Assembly (NCBI GenBank): GCA_945952415.1
Contig: CAMFIF010000001.1
Span: forward strand, 124,001 to 188,000
Reading direction: 5' to 3'
DNA length: 64,000 nucleotides
Origin: an uncultured Rhizobium sp.
Lineage (GTDB): Bacteria > Pseudomonadota > Alphaproteobacteria > Rhizobiales > Rhizobiaceae
The number at the start of each line of letters is the position of its first letter. The first letter of the stretch is position 1. Both the position numbers and the translations under genes were made by a program. Below the pieces are notes generated by a model. The model made no database searches. It was given only the letters and a program-made list of their open reading frames with translations, and was not told where the DNA came from. Positions 8,810 to 17,460 of the stretch are shown piece by piece.

Positions 8810-9566
8810 TCTCACCGCCGCCAGGCGCGCCCTTTCGGTTCTGGATCTCACCAATCTCAAGGAAGATTGCACGCCGGATCAGATCGATGCGCTGGTGAAG
8901 AAGGCAGGAACGCCCCACGGGCCGGTGGCCGCCATCTGCATCTGGCCCCGCTTTGTCGCTCAGGCGCGCGGCCTTCTGGGTGCCGGCGCCTACATCCGGA
9001 TCGCGACCGTGGTGAACTTCCCCTCCGGAGACGGAACGGTCGGCGAAACCGTGGACGAGACGACAAAGGCGCTTGCCGACGGTGCCGACGAGATCGACCT
9101 CGTCATTCCCTACAAGGCCTTCCTGAAGGGCGACGAGTCCGGAGTGTCTTCCATGGTTGCGGCGGTCAAGGCGGCCATCCCGGCACCTGCGCGTCTCAAG
9201 GTCATTCTGGAAACCGGGGAGATCCGCGATCCCGCACTCATCCGCAAGGCCAGCGATCTTGCCATTGCCGCGGGTGCCGATTTCATCAAGACCTCGACTG
9301 GCAAGACCGCGGGCAATGCCACGGAGGAAGCCGCGGCCGTCATGCTCGATGCGATCAGGGCAAGCGGCAGGCCGGTGGGTCTGAAACCCTCCGGCGGCAT
9401 AGGATCCGTGCCGGTCGCCGCCCGCTACCTCGCGCTCGCCGATGAAAAGATGGGCGAGGGCTGGGCGGTCGCAGAGACCTTCCGTTTCGGCGCCTCGGGT
9501 CTCCTCGATGATATCCTGCGCGTGCTCGATGGCGGTGCCTCTGCCGCCGGCGGCGCGGGCTACTGA
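8802..9566 (+). CDS. deoC: Deoxyribose-phosphate aldolase
   Basis: Cleaves 2-deoxyribose-5-phosphate to glyceraldehyde-3-phosphate and acetaldehyde, so that the sugar of deoxynucleosides enters central metabolism. The 254-residue TIM-barrel enzyme carries the Schiff-base Lys163 in FIKTSTGK and the second conserved Lys in LKPSGG. The ATG at 8802 lies inside the end of the phosphorylase gene and follows GAAGGA; the longer open frame from 8703 is rejected. The next gene starts one base after its stop. Its partner phosphopentomutase (deoB) is at 13274-14494. Confidence 0.95.
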   Translation: MDNLTAARRALSVLDLTNLKEDCTPDQIDALVKKAGTPHGPVAAICIWPRFVAQARGLLGAGAYIRIATVVNFPSGDGTVGETVDETTKALADGADEIDLVIPYKAFLKGDESGVSSMVAAVKAAIPAPARLKVILETGEIRDPALIRKASDLAIAAGADFIKTSTGKTAGNATEEAAAVMLDAIRASGRPVGLKPSGGIGSVPVAARYLALADEKMGEGWAVAETFRFGASGLLDDILRVLDGGASAAGGAGY

Positions 9567-9567
9567 C

Positions 9568-10875
9568 ATGCTGCCGCAGGAGATCATTCTGCGGAAGCGC
9601 AACGGCCATGCGCTTGCCCCTGCCGATATTGCCGATTTCATCGGCCGTCTCGGTCGCGGCGAACTGTCCGAAGGCCAGATCGGGGCCTTTGCCATGGCCG
9701 TCTGGTTCCGCGGCATGACCGCTGAGGAGACGATCGCGCTGACCCTTGCGATGCGCGACAGTGGCGATGTGCTGGCCTGGCAGGATATGGGCAAGCCGAT
9801 TGCCGACAAGCATTCGACGGGGGGTGTGGGCGACAATGTCTCCCTGATGCTGGCGCCGATTGCCGCCGCCTGCGGCCTCGCCGTGCCGATGATCTCGGGC
9901 CGCGGCCTCGGCCATACCGGTGGGACGCTGGACAAGCTCGAATCCATACCCGGCTACAACATCATGCCGGACGAGGCGCTGTTTCGCCAGACAGTGCGCG
10001 AGGCGGGATGCGCGATCATCGGCCAGACGGCAGCGCTCGCACCCGCCGACAAGCAGCTTTATGCCGTGCGCGACGTCACCGCGACGGTCGACAGCGTTCC
10101 GCTCATCACCGCCTCCATCCTGTCCAAGAAGCTTGCCGCCGGCCTCGAAAGCCTCGTTCTCGATGTCAAGGTTGGAAATGGCTCCTTCATGCAGGACCTG
10201 GACCAGGCGCTGGAACTCGCCCGCTCGCTGGTTGCCGTGGCCAATGGCGCCGGCGTCAGGACCTCCGCTTTGTTGACGGACATGAACGAGCCGCTGGCCG
10301 ATGCCGCCGGCAATGCGGTCGAGATTGCAAATGCGGTCGAATTTCTGGCAGGCCAGAAGGCCGGAACGCGCCTCGAAAGCGTGGTTCTGTCTTTTGCGGC
10401 AGAGATGCTCGTTTCGGCGGGTGTCGCACCCGACGTCGAGACGGCGCATGCAAGAACGGCCGCCGCGCTCGCTTCCGGTAAGGCCATGGAGCATTTTTCC
10501 CGCATGGTCCATCGTCTGGGTGGCCCCGCCGATTTCGTCGAAGAGTACCGCCGCTATCTGCCGGAAGCACCGGTGGTGGTGCCGGTTCCCGCACCGCGGA
10601 GCGGCTATCTCGCCGCCTGCGATACGCGTGCCCTCGGCATGGCGGTGATCCGGCTCGGCGGCGGGCGGCTGAAGCCCACGGATGCGATCGATCACCGGAC
10701 CGGTTTTTCGGGGATCAGGCCGCTCGGCACCCGTGTGGAAAAGGGCGAACCGCTTGCTATCCTCCATGCGGCCGACGCGGAAAGCGCTGCCGCCATCGCT
10801 GCGGATGTGGCGGGGCTCTACACGATCTCGAATGAAAAACCTGCCGCCGCACCGGTCATCCTCGCAAGGATCTAG
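9568..10875 (+). CDS. deoA: Thymidine phosphorylase
   Basis: Phosphorolyses thymidine and deoxyuridine to the base and deoxyribose-1-phosphate. The product has 435 residues, the usual length. It shows the family motif DKHSTGGVGD (about residues 80-89), which contributes to phosphate binding, and the conserved SKKLAAG helix near residues 186-192. The start codon follows the deoC stop (TGA C ATG). It is the last gene of the plus-strand importer-salvage operon. No clear intrinsic terminator is seen in the 31 bases before the convergent aspartyl protease gene. Confidence 0.95.
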   Translation: MLPQEIILRKRNGHALAPADIADFIGRLGRGELSEGQIGAFAMAVWFRGMTAEETIALTLAMRDSGDVLAWQDMGKPIADKHSTGGVGDNVSLMLAPIAAACGLAVPMISGRGLGHTGGTLDKLESIPGYNIMPDEALFRQTVREAGCAIIGQTAALAPADKQLYAVRDVTATVDSVPLITASILSKKLAAGLESLVLDVKVGNGSFMQDLDQALELARSLVAVANGAGVRTSALLTDMNEPLADAAGNAVEIANAVEFLAGQKAGTRLESVVLSFAAEMLVSAGVAPDVETAHARTAAALASGKAMEHFSRMVHRLGGPADFVEEYRRYLPEAPVVVPVPAPRSGYLAACDTRALGMAVIRLGGGRLKPTDAIDHRTGFSGIRPLGTRVEKGEPLAILHAADAESAAAIAADVAGLYTISNEKPAAAPVILARI

Positions 10876-10906
10876 CGGTTGACAGGAGGCGAGGGGACAT
10901 TTCTGG

Positions 10907-11422
10907 CTACTGCCGGAGCACCATCTTGCCGTCTTCGACGCTGAAGGATTTCAGCTTGCGCAGGAAGCTCATGCCGATCAGCGTGCCGTCGAGCGCCTCG
11001 TCCTTGAGAACAAAGGCTTCCACGGATGATACCCGCAATGACCCGATCTCGACCCGGTCGAGAACCACATGGGCCGCCTGTGCGGGGCCATTGGCGGTGT
11101 TGACGGCATAGCGGAAGTCGAGCCCGTTTCCGGTGAAGCCGAGCTGCCGCGCCGTCTTTTCGTTCATGGCCACGAAGGTGGCGCCGGTATCCACCAGGCC
11201 CTCGATCGTCCGGCCATTAAGCCGGAAGGAGGTCACATAGTGTCCGGCCTCATTGGCGGGAATGGAATAGCTGCCGGGAGAAACCGGAGCGGGGGCGACG
11301 GCCTTTGCCAGCTCCATGGTGGCGGGCTGCGCGACCGGTTCGGAAGGCGTGATCAGCAGTTTCGGCACCTGGGACATGGCCACCGCACCGACCACGACGA
11401 GTAACAGGTTGCGCGCGATCAT
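10907..11422 (-). CDS. Retropepsin-like aspartyl protease, membrane-anchored
   Basis: 171-residue single-domain aspartyl protease of the clan AA group seen in many alphaproteobacteria. An N-terminal hydrophobic anchor (about residues 3-19) is followed by a Pro/Ala-rich linker and a retropepsin-like domain with catalytic Asp78 in VDTGATF and the later ALDGTLIGMSFL hydrophobic-hydrophobic-Gly motif. One Asp per chain implies a homodimer. The open frame extends to 11527, but the ATG at 11422 has AAGGAA upstream and starts the anchor. It sits between the convergent deo groups with no evident link to nucleosides. The substrate is unknown. Confidence 0.85.
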   Translation of the reverse strand: MIARNLLLVVVGAVAMSQVPKLLITPSEPVAQPATMELAKAVAPAPVSPGSYSIPANEAGHYVTSFRLNGRTIEGLVDTGATFVAMNEKTARQLGFTGNGLDFRYAVNTANGPAQAAHVVLDRVEIGSLRVSSVEAFVLKDEALDGTLIGMSFLRKLKSFSVEDGKMVLRQ

Positions 11423-11492
11423 CGAAGCATTCCTTCTTCTTAGTTTTCGGAAAGCATAGGAAAGAGGCTTCAAAATTGCGCTAACGGTCAAA

Positions 11493-11525
11493 GTAAAGGC
11501 CGCGGAAACATCTGTTTCCACGGCC
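11493..11525 (-). terminator. Terminator after upp
   Basis: On the minus strand a 13-bp stem with a G-T pair (GGCCGTGGAAACA pairing to the matching downstream arm) is followed by TTTACTTT. It lies between the upp stop and the aspartyl protease start. Confidence 0.75.
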
Positions 11526-11559
11526 AATAATAGTGTTTTGGTTAAGGCTCGGTGAGTGG

Positions 11560-12189
11560 TTACTTCGTGCCGTACATGCGGTCGCCCGCATCGCCGAGGC
11601 CGGGCACGATATAGCCCTTCTCATTCAGGTGGCTGTCGATGGAGGCGGTGAAAACCGGCACATCAGGATGGGCGGAGCGGAAGTTGCGAATCCCCTCGGG
11701 GGCAGCCAGAAGGCAGAGGAAGCGGATATTCTTAGCACCCCGTTCCTTCAGCTTGTCGATGGCGGCAATGGAGGAGTTGCCGGTCGCGAGCATCGGATCG
11801 ACGACAATTACCAGCCGCTCGGACAGGCTTTCCGGAGCCTTGAAATAATATTCCACCGGCTGCAGTGTTTCATGGTCGCGATAGACGCCGATATGGGAGA
11901 CACGAGCGGAGGGAACAAGGTCCAGCATGCCTTCGAGAAGCCCGTTGCCCGCACGCAGGATGGAGGCGAAGACCAGCTTCTTGCCTTCCAGGATCGGCAT
12001 TTCCACCGTTTCCAGCGGCGTGTCGATGGTCTCCATCGTCAGCTCGAGATCGCGGGTCACCTCGTAGCAGAGCAGAGTGGAAATTTCCCGCAGCAGCCGG
12101 CGGAAGCTGGCCGTCGAGGTTTCCTTGCGGCGCATGATCGTCAATTTATGCTGCACGAGCGGGTGATTGATAACGGTAACGCCGTCCAT
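11560..12189 (-). CDS. upp: Uracil phosphoribosyltransferase
   Basis: Salvages uracil with PRPP to give UMP and pyrophosphate. The 209-residue protein carries the PRPP-binding loop [10 protein letters not shown] (130-139) and the C-terminal uracil-binding segment [12 protein letters not shown]. The ATG at 12189 is preceded by CAGGACATC. It lies 119 bases downstream of add on the same strand and is followed by a strong terminator. In this locus it recycles the uracil released from uridine and deoxyuridine. Confidence 0.96.
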   Translation of the reverse strand: MDGVTVINHPLVQHKLTIMRRKETSTASFRRLLREISTLLCYEVTRDLELTMETIDTPLETVEMPILEGKKLVFASILRAGNGLLEGMLDLVPSARVSHIGVYRDHETLQPVEYYFKAPESLSERLVIVVDPMLATGNSSIAAIDKLKERGAKNIRFLCLLAAPEGIRNFRSAHPDVPVFTASIDSHLNEKGYIVPGLGDAGDRMYGTK

Positions 12190-12308
12190 GATGTCCTGCC
12201 TTCAGTCCTTAGGGTCTCTTGCCATTTTCTTTCACGGAAAAGCCGGCGCCTGCAAGGGTTGTCGGGGATTTTGCTCTTGGATCTCCCCAGCAGGCTGCGC
12301 CTTTCCGT

Positions 12309-13277
12309 TCAAATCAGGGCAAGAAGCCGGGCGCGGGTCGCCTCGTCCACAAAGGCAGCCTCGATCGCCGTCCGGGTCATCCCGTCGATTTCCTCGGTGC
12401 TGAAGCCGAATTCGCTGGCAGCAAGCGCATATTCCCGGGCGAGCGAGGTGTGGAAGAAGGGGGGATCATCGGAACTGATCGTCACCTTCACGCCCGCTTC
12501 CTTCAGCGCCCGCAAAGGGTGGGAGCGGAAATCCGGAAAGACCTTGAGCGCCACATTGGAGCCCGGGCAGACTTCCAGAACCGTGCCGAGCGCCGCAAGC
12601 CGCGCGACCAGCGCCGGATCCTCGATGGCCCTCACCCCATGGCCGATGCGGGCCGGGCGCACGAGATCGAGCGCATCCGCCACGCTGAACGCCCCGCAGA
12701 CTTCTCCCGCATGGATGGTGAGGCCAAGCCCGGCTTCGCGTGCAATGTCGAAGGCCGCCGCATAGTCTGCGACCCGGCCCATGCGCTCCTCGCCCGCCAT
12801 GTTGAAGCCTGTCACCAGCGGGTTCTGGCAACGGGCGGCATAAAGCGCCGCCGCCTTCACGCTGTCCGGCCCGAAATGCCGCTCGCCGACGACAACGAGG
12901 CGGCATTCGATCCCGGTCGCCTCGCGCGCCCGGCGCACGCCTTCGGAAATGCCGGCAAAATAGCCATCCGCCCCAAGGCCGATGCGGTCGCCATGATCGG
13001 GCGAAACGAACAATTCGCTGTAGATCGTGTTCACCTCCGCCAGCTCGCGCAGATAGGTCTCCGTCAGCAGCGCATAATCTTCCTCGGTGCGGAACACAGA
13101 AGCGACCTTGTCATAGCAGGCTATGAATTCCGCGAAGTCTCGCCAGACATAGACGCCGTCCTTCAGAAATCCATCGGTGGCTATGTTATATTTCCGCGCC
13201 TGTTCCACCACCAGCGCCGGCGGGGCGGCGCCCTCCAGATGGCAGTGCAGTTCGACTTTCTTCAGCGCGTGGGTCAA
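12309..13277 (-). CDS. add: Adenosine deaminase (possible adenine deaminase)
   Basis: Metal-dependent deaminase of the ADA family, 322 residues, expected to convert adenosine and deoxyadenosine to inosine forms. Metal and catalytic residues are visible: His11 and His13 in HCHLEG, His189 and Glu192 in HAGE, His213 in IGHG, and Asp270/Asp271 in SSDDPPFF. The HCHLEG and SSDDPPFF variants are shared by some adenine deaminases, so substrate is not certain, but context favours adenosine. The start is TTG at 13277, overlapping the deoB stop (TTGA), with AAGGAG 6 bases upstream; no nearby in-frame ATG exists. Translation is probably coupled to deoB. Confidence 0.87.
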   Translation of the reverse strand: MTHALKKVELHCHLEGAAPPALVVEQARKYNIATDGFLKDGVYVWRDFAEFIACYDKVASVFRTEEDYALLTETYLRELAEVNTIYSELFVSPDHGDRIGLGADGYFAGISEGVRRAREATGIECRLVVVGERHFGPDSVKAAALYAARCQNPLVTGFNMAGEERMGRVADYAAAFDIAREAGLGLTIHAGEVCGAFSVADALDLVRPARIGHGVRAIEDPALVARLAALGTVLEVCPGSNVALKVFPDFRSHPLRALKEAGVKVTISSDDPPFFHTSLAREYALAASEFGFSTEEIDGMTRTAIEAAFVDEATRARLLALI

Positions 13278-14494
13278 AGGAAACTCCTTCCGTGGGGGCC
13301 GGCCGGCAGCCCCAGATGCTGCGCCAGCGTTTCGGCTATATCGGCAAAGGTGGACCGGATCCCGATAAGGCGCGCCCGGATGCCGGGCCCGAAGGCCATG
13401 ATCGGCACCCGTTCGCGCGTGTGGTCGCTGCCGCGCCAGGTGGGATCGCAGCCATGATCGGCGGTGATGAGGCAGATATCGCCGGGGCGCATCCGCCGGT
13501 GCACCTCGGGCAGCCGCCGGTCAAAGGCTTCGAGGGCTGCGGCATAGCCCGGCACATCGCGCCGGTGCCCGTAGAGCATGTCGAAATCCACGAAATTCGA
13601 GAAGACAAGATCGCCCTGCTGGGCTTCTTCCATGGTCTTCAGCGTGGCTTCCATAATGGCTTGGTTGCCGCTTGCCTTGATCACGCGGGAAATGCCCTTG
13701 TGGGCGAAGATATCGCCGATCTTGCCGACCGCATGCACCTGATGCCCGGACGCGAGCACGCGGTCGTTCAGCGTGCCCTTCGGCGGCGGCACGGAATAAT
13801 CCCGCCGGTTGCCGGTCCGCTCGAAGCTGGCGGCCGTTTCGCCGATGAAGGGGCGGGCGATCACCCGTCCGATATTGAGAGGGTCGATCAGCTTGCGCAC
13901 CACCTGGCTCAGCTGCAGCAGCCGCTCCAGGCCGAAGTGTTCTTCATGCGCCGCAATCTGGAACACCGAATCCGAGGATGTATAGCAGATCGGCTTGCCG
14001 GTCCTAATGTGCTCCTCGCCGAGCCGCGCGATGATCTCCGTCCCTGATGCATGGCAATTACCGAGAATGCCCGGCACATTGCCATGGGCGCAGATCGCCT
14101 CCACCAGTTCGGGGGCAAAGGCATCGCTCTCGGTCGGAAAATAGCCCCAGTCGAATTCGACAGGCGTGCCGGCAATTTCCCAATGGCCGGATGGCGTATC
14201 CTTGCCGCGTGAAATCTCGCTGGCAGCGCCATGCAGTCCGAAGACCCGCTCCGGCCGTGCCATGCCATCGGGATAATGGCCGGTTGCCAGGCGCGCCGCC
14301 TCCAGAAGACCGAGTGCCGACATGTTGGGCAGTTTCAGCGGTCCCTCGCGCAGATCCCTGCGATCGCCGGCCCCGCCCGCGCAGAATTGCGCAATATGGC
14401 CGAGCGTATCCGATCCGCGGTCGCCATAGGCCTCCGCATCCGGTGCGCCGCCGATACCGAAGGAATCCAGAACGAAGAGAAAAGCGCGTGCCAT
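13274..14494 (-). CDS. deoB: Phosphopentomutase
   Basis: Interconverts (deoxy)ribose-1-phosphate and (deoxy)ribose-5-phosphate, which links the nucleoside phosphorylases to deoC and the pentose phosphate pathway. The 406-residue product belongs to the alkaline-phosphatase-like metal-dependent superfamily. Asp10 in VLDSFGIG, the KDTPSGHWE motif (98-106) and the C-terminal [18 protein letters not shown] metal-binding motif are intact. AGGA precedes the ATG. It is the first gene of a minus-strand deoB-add group and overlaps add by 4 bases. Confidence 0.96.
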   Translation of the reverse strand: MARAFLFVLDSFGIGGAPDAEAYGDRGSDTLGHIAQFCAGGAGDRRDLREGPLKLPNMSALGLLEAARLATGHYPDGMARPERVFGLHGAASEISRGKDTPSGHWEIAGTPVEFDWGYFPTESDAFAPELVEAICAHGNVPGILGNCHASGTEIIARLGEEHIRTGKPICYTSSDSVFQIAAHEEHFGLERLLQLSQVVRKLIDPLNIGRVIARPFIGETAASFERTGNRRDYSVPPPKGTLNDRVLASGHQVHAVGKIGDIFAHKGISRVIKASGNQAIMEATLKTMEEAQQGDLVFSNFVDFDMLYGHRRDVPGYAAALEAFDRRLPEVHRRMRPGDICLITADHGCDPTWRGSDHTRERVPIMAFGPGIRARLIGIRSTFADIAETLAQHLGLPAGPHGRSFL

Positions 14495-14617
14495 GGGAAT
14501 GTCCTGCCAGAAAGCCGGCCTGCCGGCCCTATCCCGCCGTCATCGCCGGGATCATCTGGTCTAGCCGGGCTTTATGGCCTTGGCAATTCCCGCAGTCTCG
14601 GGGCTTCCGCCCCGTCC

Positions 14618-15247
14618 TCAGCATTCTTGGCAGAGAACCTTGTCGCCGACGCGCTGGCGGAAATAGAAGTCGCGCTTGATGGTAATCGTGCGCGTATCAT
14701 AGGACATGGTATTGGCAAGGAAGAGGCCAAGCTGGTGATCCAGCTCCAGTTCCGCATGGATGAGGAAGGAGCTGGGATTCTTCAGGTCCGTCGGCAGCGT
14801 CACGACCGCATTGGGCGTGTAGGGTCGCGAATTGTCCTGCTGCCAGGACCAGAGGATGCGCGGCACGCCAGAACTGTCGATATCGATGCCGGAGACCTTC
14901 ACCTTGAGATTCTGCGGCGTGTAGGGCGCAAAGACGCTCTGGGCCACGCCCACCATGGTTGCAAGCGACGCCTTGGTCATGGACGGTTGCTGGGTCACCA
15001 GGTCGGCTATGGTGCCGGCCGCGCGGCTTGCCCGCTTCGCAATGCTCATGCCCACGGTGATCTCGAAGGCGCTGATGTAAAGCATCAGCAGAATGGGAGC
15101 GAGAATGGCAAATTCTACTGCACCCGCACCCCGGCGATCCTGCCTCAGGCGGCGGAAAATGCCGGACAGACGCCCCGGAGGCGCGACCGCCGGTTGGGAC
15201 GCGGTGGCGGGATGGGTCAACGGGGTTTCGGAGACGAAATCGGCCAT
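14618..15247 (-). CDS. TadE-like pseudopilin 2
   Basis: Minor pilin-like protein of the Flp/Tad system, 209 residues. After a cytoplasmic N-terminus of about 40 residues comes a pseudopilin motif with Gly40 then AGAVEF, followed by a hydrophobic helix (about 44-66) and a periplasmic domain of about 140 residues. The motif should be cut by the CpaA prepilin peptidase encoded at 17461. Its ATG directly follows the stop of TadE-like protein 1 (TAAATG), so the two are translationally coupled. Two Cys near the C-terminus (CQEC) may form a disulfide. Whether it corresponds to TadE, TadF or TadG by strict phylogeny is not determined. Confidence 0.85.
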   Translation of the reverse strand: MADFVSETPLTHPATASQPAVAPPGRLSGIFRRLRQDRRGAGAVEFAILAPILLMLYISAFEITVGMSIAKRASRAAGTIADLVTQQPSMTKASLATMVGVAQSVFAPYTPQNLKVKVSGIDIDSSGVPRILWSWQQDNSRPYTPNAVVTLPTDLKNPSSFLIHAELELDHQLGLFLANTMSYDTRTITIKRDFYFRQRVGDKVLCQEC

Positions 15248-15883
15248 TTACGGATACTTTTCGTTCTGGAAGGTCGCCGTCGAAACGATCAGGAAGTCCT
15301 TCGGCATGCCTCCGCCCGCGGGCCGGATGGTCGTCAGATAGGGCCGGACGAGATCCGTCATGATCTCCCAACGGTAATAGGCCCGCAGCATGTTGATCGA
15401 GCCCGGGCCACCGGGCGAATAGGCGAATTTGCTGGTGTCGAGATCCGCATAGGGATCCGTCGAAACCCGGGGGATGGTTTTCGGAATGGCGGCAAAGTTG
15501 GCATAGCTCTGGACGTCGAGATAGAGCTTGGCGGGTGTTGCCACCTCCGTTGCCGAACAGCGGATCAATATGGAGATCTCGTCGCAGAAGGCCTGGCGGA
15601 ACTGCGCCTGCGTCATGTCGGTCGTCCGCCCGAGATTGTAGGTGATCCGGCCCGTGCGCAGCTTGCGGCTCAGCGTATCGGTGGCATTGGCCACCATCTG
15701 CTCGCCGGTAAAGGCGAGGAACGTCTCGAGAATGGCGATCACGATCAGGAAATAGGGCAGCGACAGAATGGCGAATTCCAGCGCAGCCGCGCCATCACGC
15801 GATCGGAGAAAACGCTTCCAGTGAGACTTCCATCCCTCTGGAGACATGCCATCATGACCTGTCCTATCCAATGCGCCGTCCAT
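15248..15883 (-). CDS. TadE-like pseudopilin 1
   Basis: Second TadE/TadG-like pilus assembly protein, 211 residues. It has a basic N-terminus, Gly31 followed by AAALEF, a hydrophobic helix (about 35-58) and a periplasmic region. It is probably processed by the same prepilin peptidase as the Flp pilin and may prime or regulate pilus assembly. The ATG at 15883 is used; an ATG at 15847 (residue 13) is an alternative because no strong ribosome binding site marks either. It is transcribed away from the flp cluster, as in related rhizobial loci. Confidence 0.83.
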   Translation of the reverse strand: MDGALDRTGHDGMSPEGWKSHWKRFLRSRDGAAALEFAILSLPYFLIVIAILETFLAFTGEQMVANATDTLSRKLRTGRITYNLGRTTDMTQAQFRQAFCDEISILIRCSATEVATPAKLYLDVQSYANFAAIPKTIPRVSTDPYADLDTSKFAYSPGGPGSINMLRAYYRWEIMTDLVRPYLTTIRPAGGGMPKDFLIVSTATFQNEKYP

Positions 15884-16004
15884 GGTCCCGATCCGAGCCG
15901 TGTTATAGGCTACAACATATGATTGGGATGTTTAAAAATAGTTTAGGACGTCCTCACCATTCGATTCAAACCGGGACGGTCCCGTTCAGACGATCTTGAC
16001 GGTA

Positions 16005-16466
16005 TCAGCTGCCCGTTGCGGATCCGGCCGATGCGGCAGCGCCGCCGCCACCCGAACTCCCCACCGTCTTGGTTTCGCAATTGGGTGCGCAGGAGAAGAC
16101 CGAGCGATCCGTCTGCCGGTAGACCCGCACCGTCTTTGCCTCGTCAAGCGCCACGAGCACGCGCTCGTCCACGATGGCATTGCCCTCCGAATCGAGCAGA
16201 ACCAGGTTGGTCGTACCGAAATTCCGCCCCGTCAGCACGATCGTGCGCGCATCCGCCACCGTTGCATCGGCGATCTGGTCATTGCCGATGATCACCTTGG
16301 AAACCGCGCGGTCGAGCTTGAGCACGCGCGCATGGTCGAGCGAAAGCTTCAGATAATCCTCGTCGTCCTGCGCAAAGGTATTCGCGCCAAACAGCAGCGC
16401 GGTAGCCAGCAGAACCCCGGAAGCGAGGCGGGCGGAGATATGTAAATGCATCAGAGGCACTTTCAT
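16005..16466 (-). CDS. Periplasmic protein with secretin N-terminal (pilus formation) domain
   Basis: A 153-residue exported protein. A signal peptide covers residues 1-32 (ending NTFA) and is followed by a domain (about 36-115) that closely resembles the N-terminal domain of CpaC in this window: it has the LKLDRAVSKVIIGNDQIADA pattern followed by two short beta-rich stretches. The C-terminus is a Gly/Ala/Ser-rich tail with two Cys in CAPNC. It may assist secretin assembly at the outer membrane. It lies between the pseudopilins and flp, divergent from flp. No catalytic function is expected. Confidence 0.8.
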   Translation of the reverse strand: MKVPLMHLHISARLASGVLLATALLFGANTFAQDDEDYLKLSLDHARVLKLDRAVSKVIIGNDQIADATVADARTIVLTGRNFGTTNLVLLDSEGNAIVDERVLVALDEAKTVRVYRQTDRSVFSCAPNCETKTVGSSGGGGAAASAGSATGS

Positions 16467-16876
16467 TCGAACATGCCCGAACTGGGCGATCCCTGACCGA
16501 TCTTGGCCAAGATTGGTAAATGAAGGCTTAAATCACCCGGATTTGCCCCAGATCAGGCCCATTTTCCGGCCGAGACGCCCGAGAGCAGGATTATCCGAAA
16601 GCGAAAGTCGCAGGCGTCCGATCCCTGTATGGAACATGTTTCTGATAGCAAGGGACAGATTTTCGTGGCCATGTCTCAAGGACTTGGCGCTGTCGCCGAA
16701 TAACTGATAAATGTTATCTTGAAATACTTCGTAACATGACAATCAATAATTGATTCATTATTCAATAACTCTTTTCTTTAAGTCGATGGAAATGATACTT
16801 CACTAAGTTGTAGAAACCCGAACAACGGAAACAGTTGACGGGAGTGCTGAACAACACTGTGAGTAGGAGTGACCCC
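16467..16876. other. Intergenic region upstream of flp
   Basis: No gene is seen here. The half next to flp (about 16690-16830) is clearly AT-rich compared with its surroundings and holds a perfect palindrome at 16741-16755. It probably carries the promoters for flp and for the divergent secretin-domain gene. No clear sigma-70 or sigma-54 consensus could be assigned. Confidence 0.6.
16741..16755. promoter_or_regulatory. AT-rich palindrome upstream of the pilin gene
   Basis: The 15-base sequence AATCAATAATTGATT is a perfect palindrome around a central A, 121 bases before the flp start. It lies in an AT-rich tract and is a candidate operator for the pilin promoter. AT-rich, TpA-containing sites are also the kind bound by the rhizobial repressor family Ros/MucR, but this is inference. 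Confidence 0.35.
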
Positions 16877-17053
16877 ATGACTAAGTTTCTTGCCCATTTT
16901 CTAATGGATGAATCGGGTGCGACCGCCATCGAATACGGTCTTATCGCCGCCCTTATTTCCGTAGCGCTGATCGCCGGCGCCACGGCCCTCGGCAGCCAGA
17001 TCGGCACCACCTTCAACACCCTGGAAAACAAGCTGGACGCTGCCAACGGCTGA
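16877..17053 (+). CDS. flp: Flp-type major pilin subunit
   Basis: Type IVb Flp pilin precursor, 58 residues, the structural subunit of tight-adherence pili. The leader of 14 residues ends in Gly14 and is followed by ATAIEYG, with Glu19 and Tyr20 as the conserved Flp motif. One hydrophobic helix covers residues 21-39. The mature pilin would have 44 residues. The ATG at 16877 has AGGAG 8 bases upstream; a longer GTG-started frame from 16835 is rejected. In Agrobacterium the equivalent is ctpA, in Caulobacter pilA. A hairpin follows the gene, and the assembly genes start about 410 bases downstream. Confidence 0.95.
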   Translation: MTKFLAHFLMDESGATAIEYGLIAALISVALIAGATALGSQIGTTFNTLENKLDAANG

Positions 17054-17460
17054 TCGCCTGCACAGGGTCGATCCCAAGGTCATGAACGGGCCGGTTCCCT
17101 CCGGAGCCGGCCATTCGTGTTTCAGTCCTCTCGCAAACCGCGGTGAAGACGAGGTGGCAACCTGGTATGATATACATAGAATGACGACAATATATCTGTA
17201 GTAGGAAATGGGGCGGAAAAAGACGCACGCTCAAGGCGAATTTCTTTGCCCTCCATCACGCCCCGCGCGCCTTGAAATCCTGCTGGCCGCGCAAGCGCCT
17301 TTTCTGAACCGCAGCTTCAAGGCAGGGTGGCGCCGTCCTCCCGTCCGATTGCCTGTGGCGCATCACAATCGCTTACCTGCTTGACGGTTGAAGGAGGCTC
17401 TTTCGAACCGATTGCCTTTGCGCTTGCCGGTTTGGGCTTTCTTTATCTTTCTCTTTTAGA
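17054..17460. other. Intergenic region between flp and cpaA
   Basis: No gene is supported. It contains a hairpin at 17089-17112 just after flp, and the rest probably carries a separate promoter for cpaA and the downstream assembly operon. No clear promoter consensus or binding site is recognised. Confidence 0.55.
17089..17112 (+). terminator. Hairpin after flp
   Basis: A 10-bp GC-rich stem with one G-T pair (17089-17098 with 17103-17112) and a 4-base loop lies 36 bases after the pilin stop. The following bases (ATTCGTGTTT) form only a weak T tract, so it may be a terminator or an mRNA-stabilising 3' end for the abundant pilin message. Confidence 0.6.

Noticed and set aside
11533..13457. Long plus-strand frames across upp and add
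   Set aside because: They run antisense to genes with intact catalytic motifs and have no ribosome binding sites.
15971..15986. Short GGGAC/GTCCC hairpin after the secretin-domain gene
   Set aside because: It has only a weak T tract on the minus strand and is too short to call a terminator with confidence.
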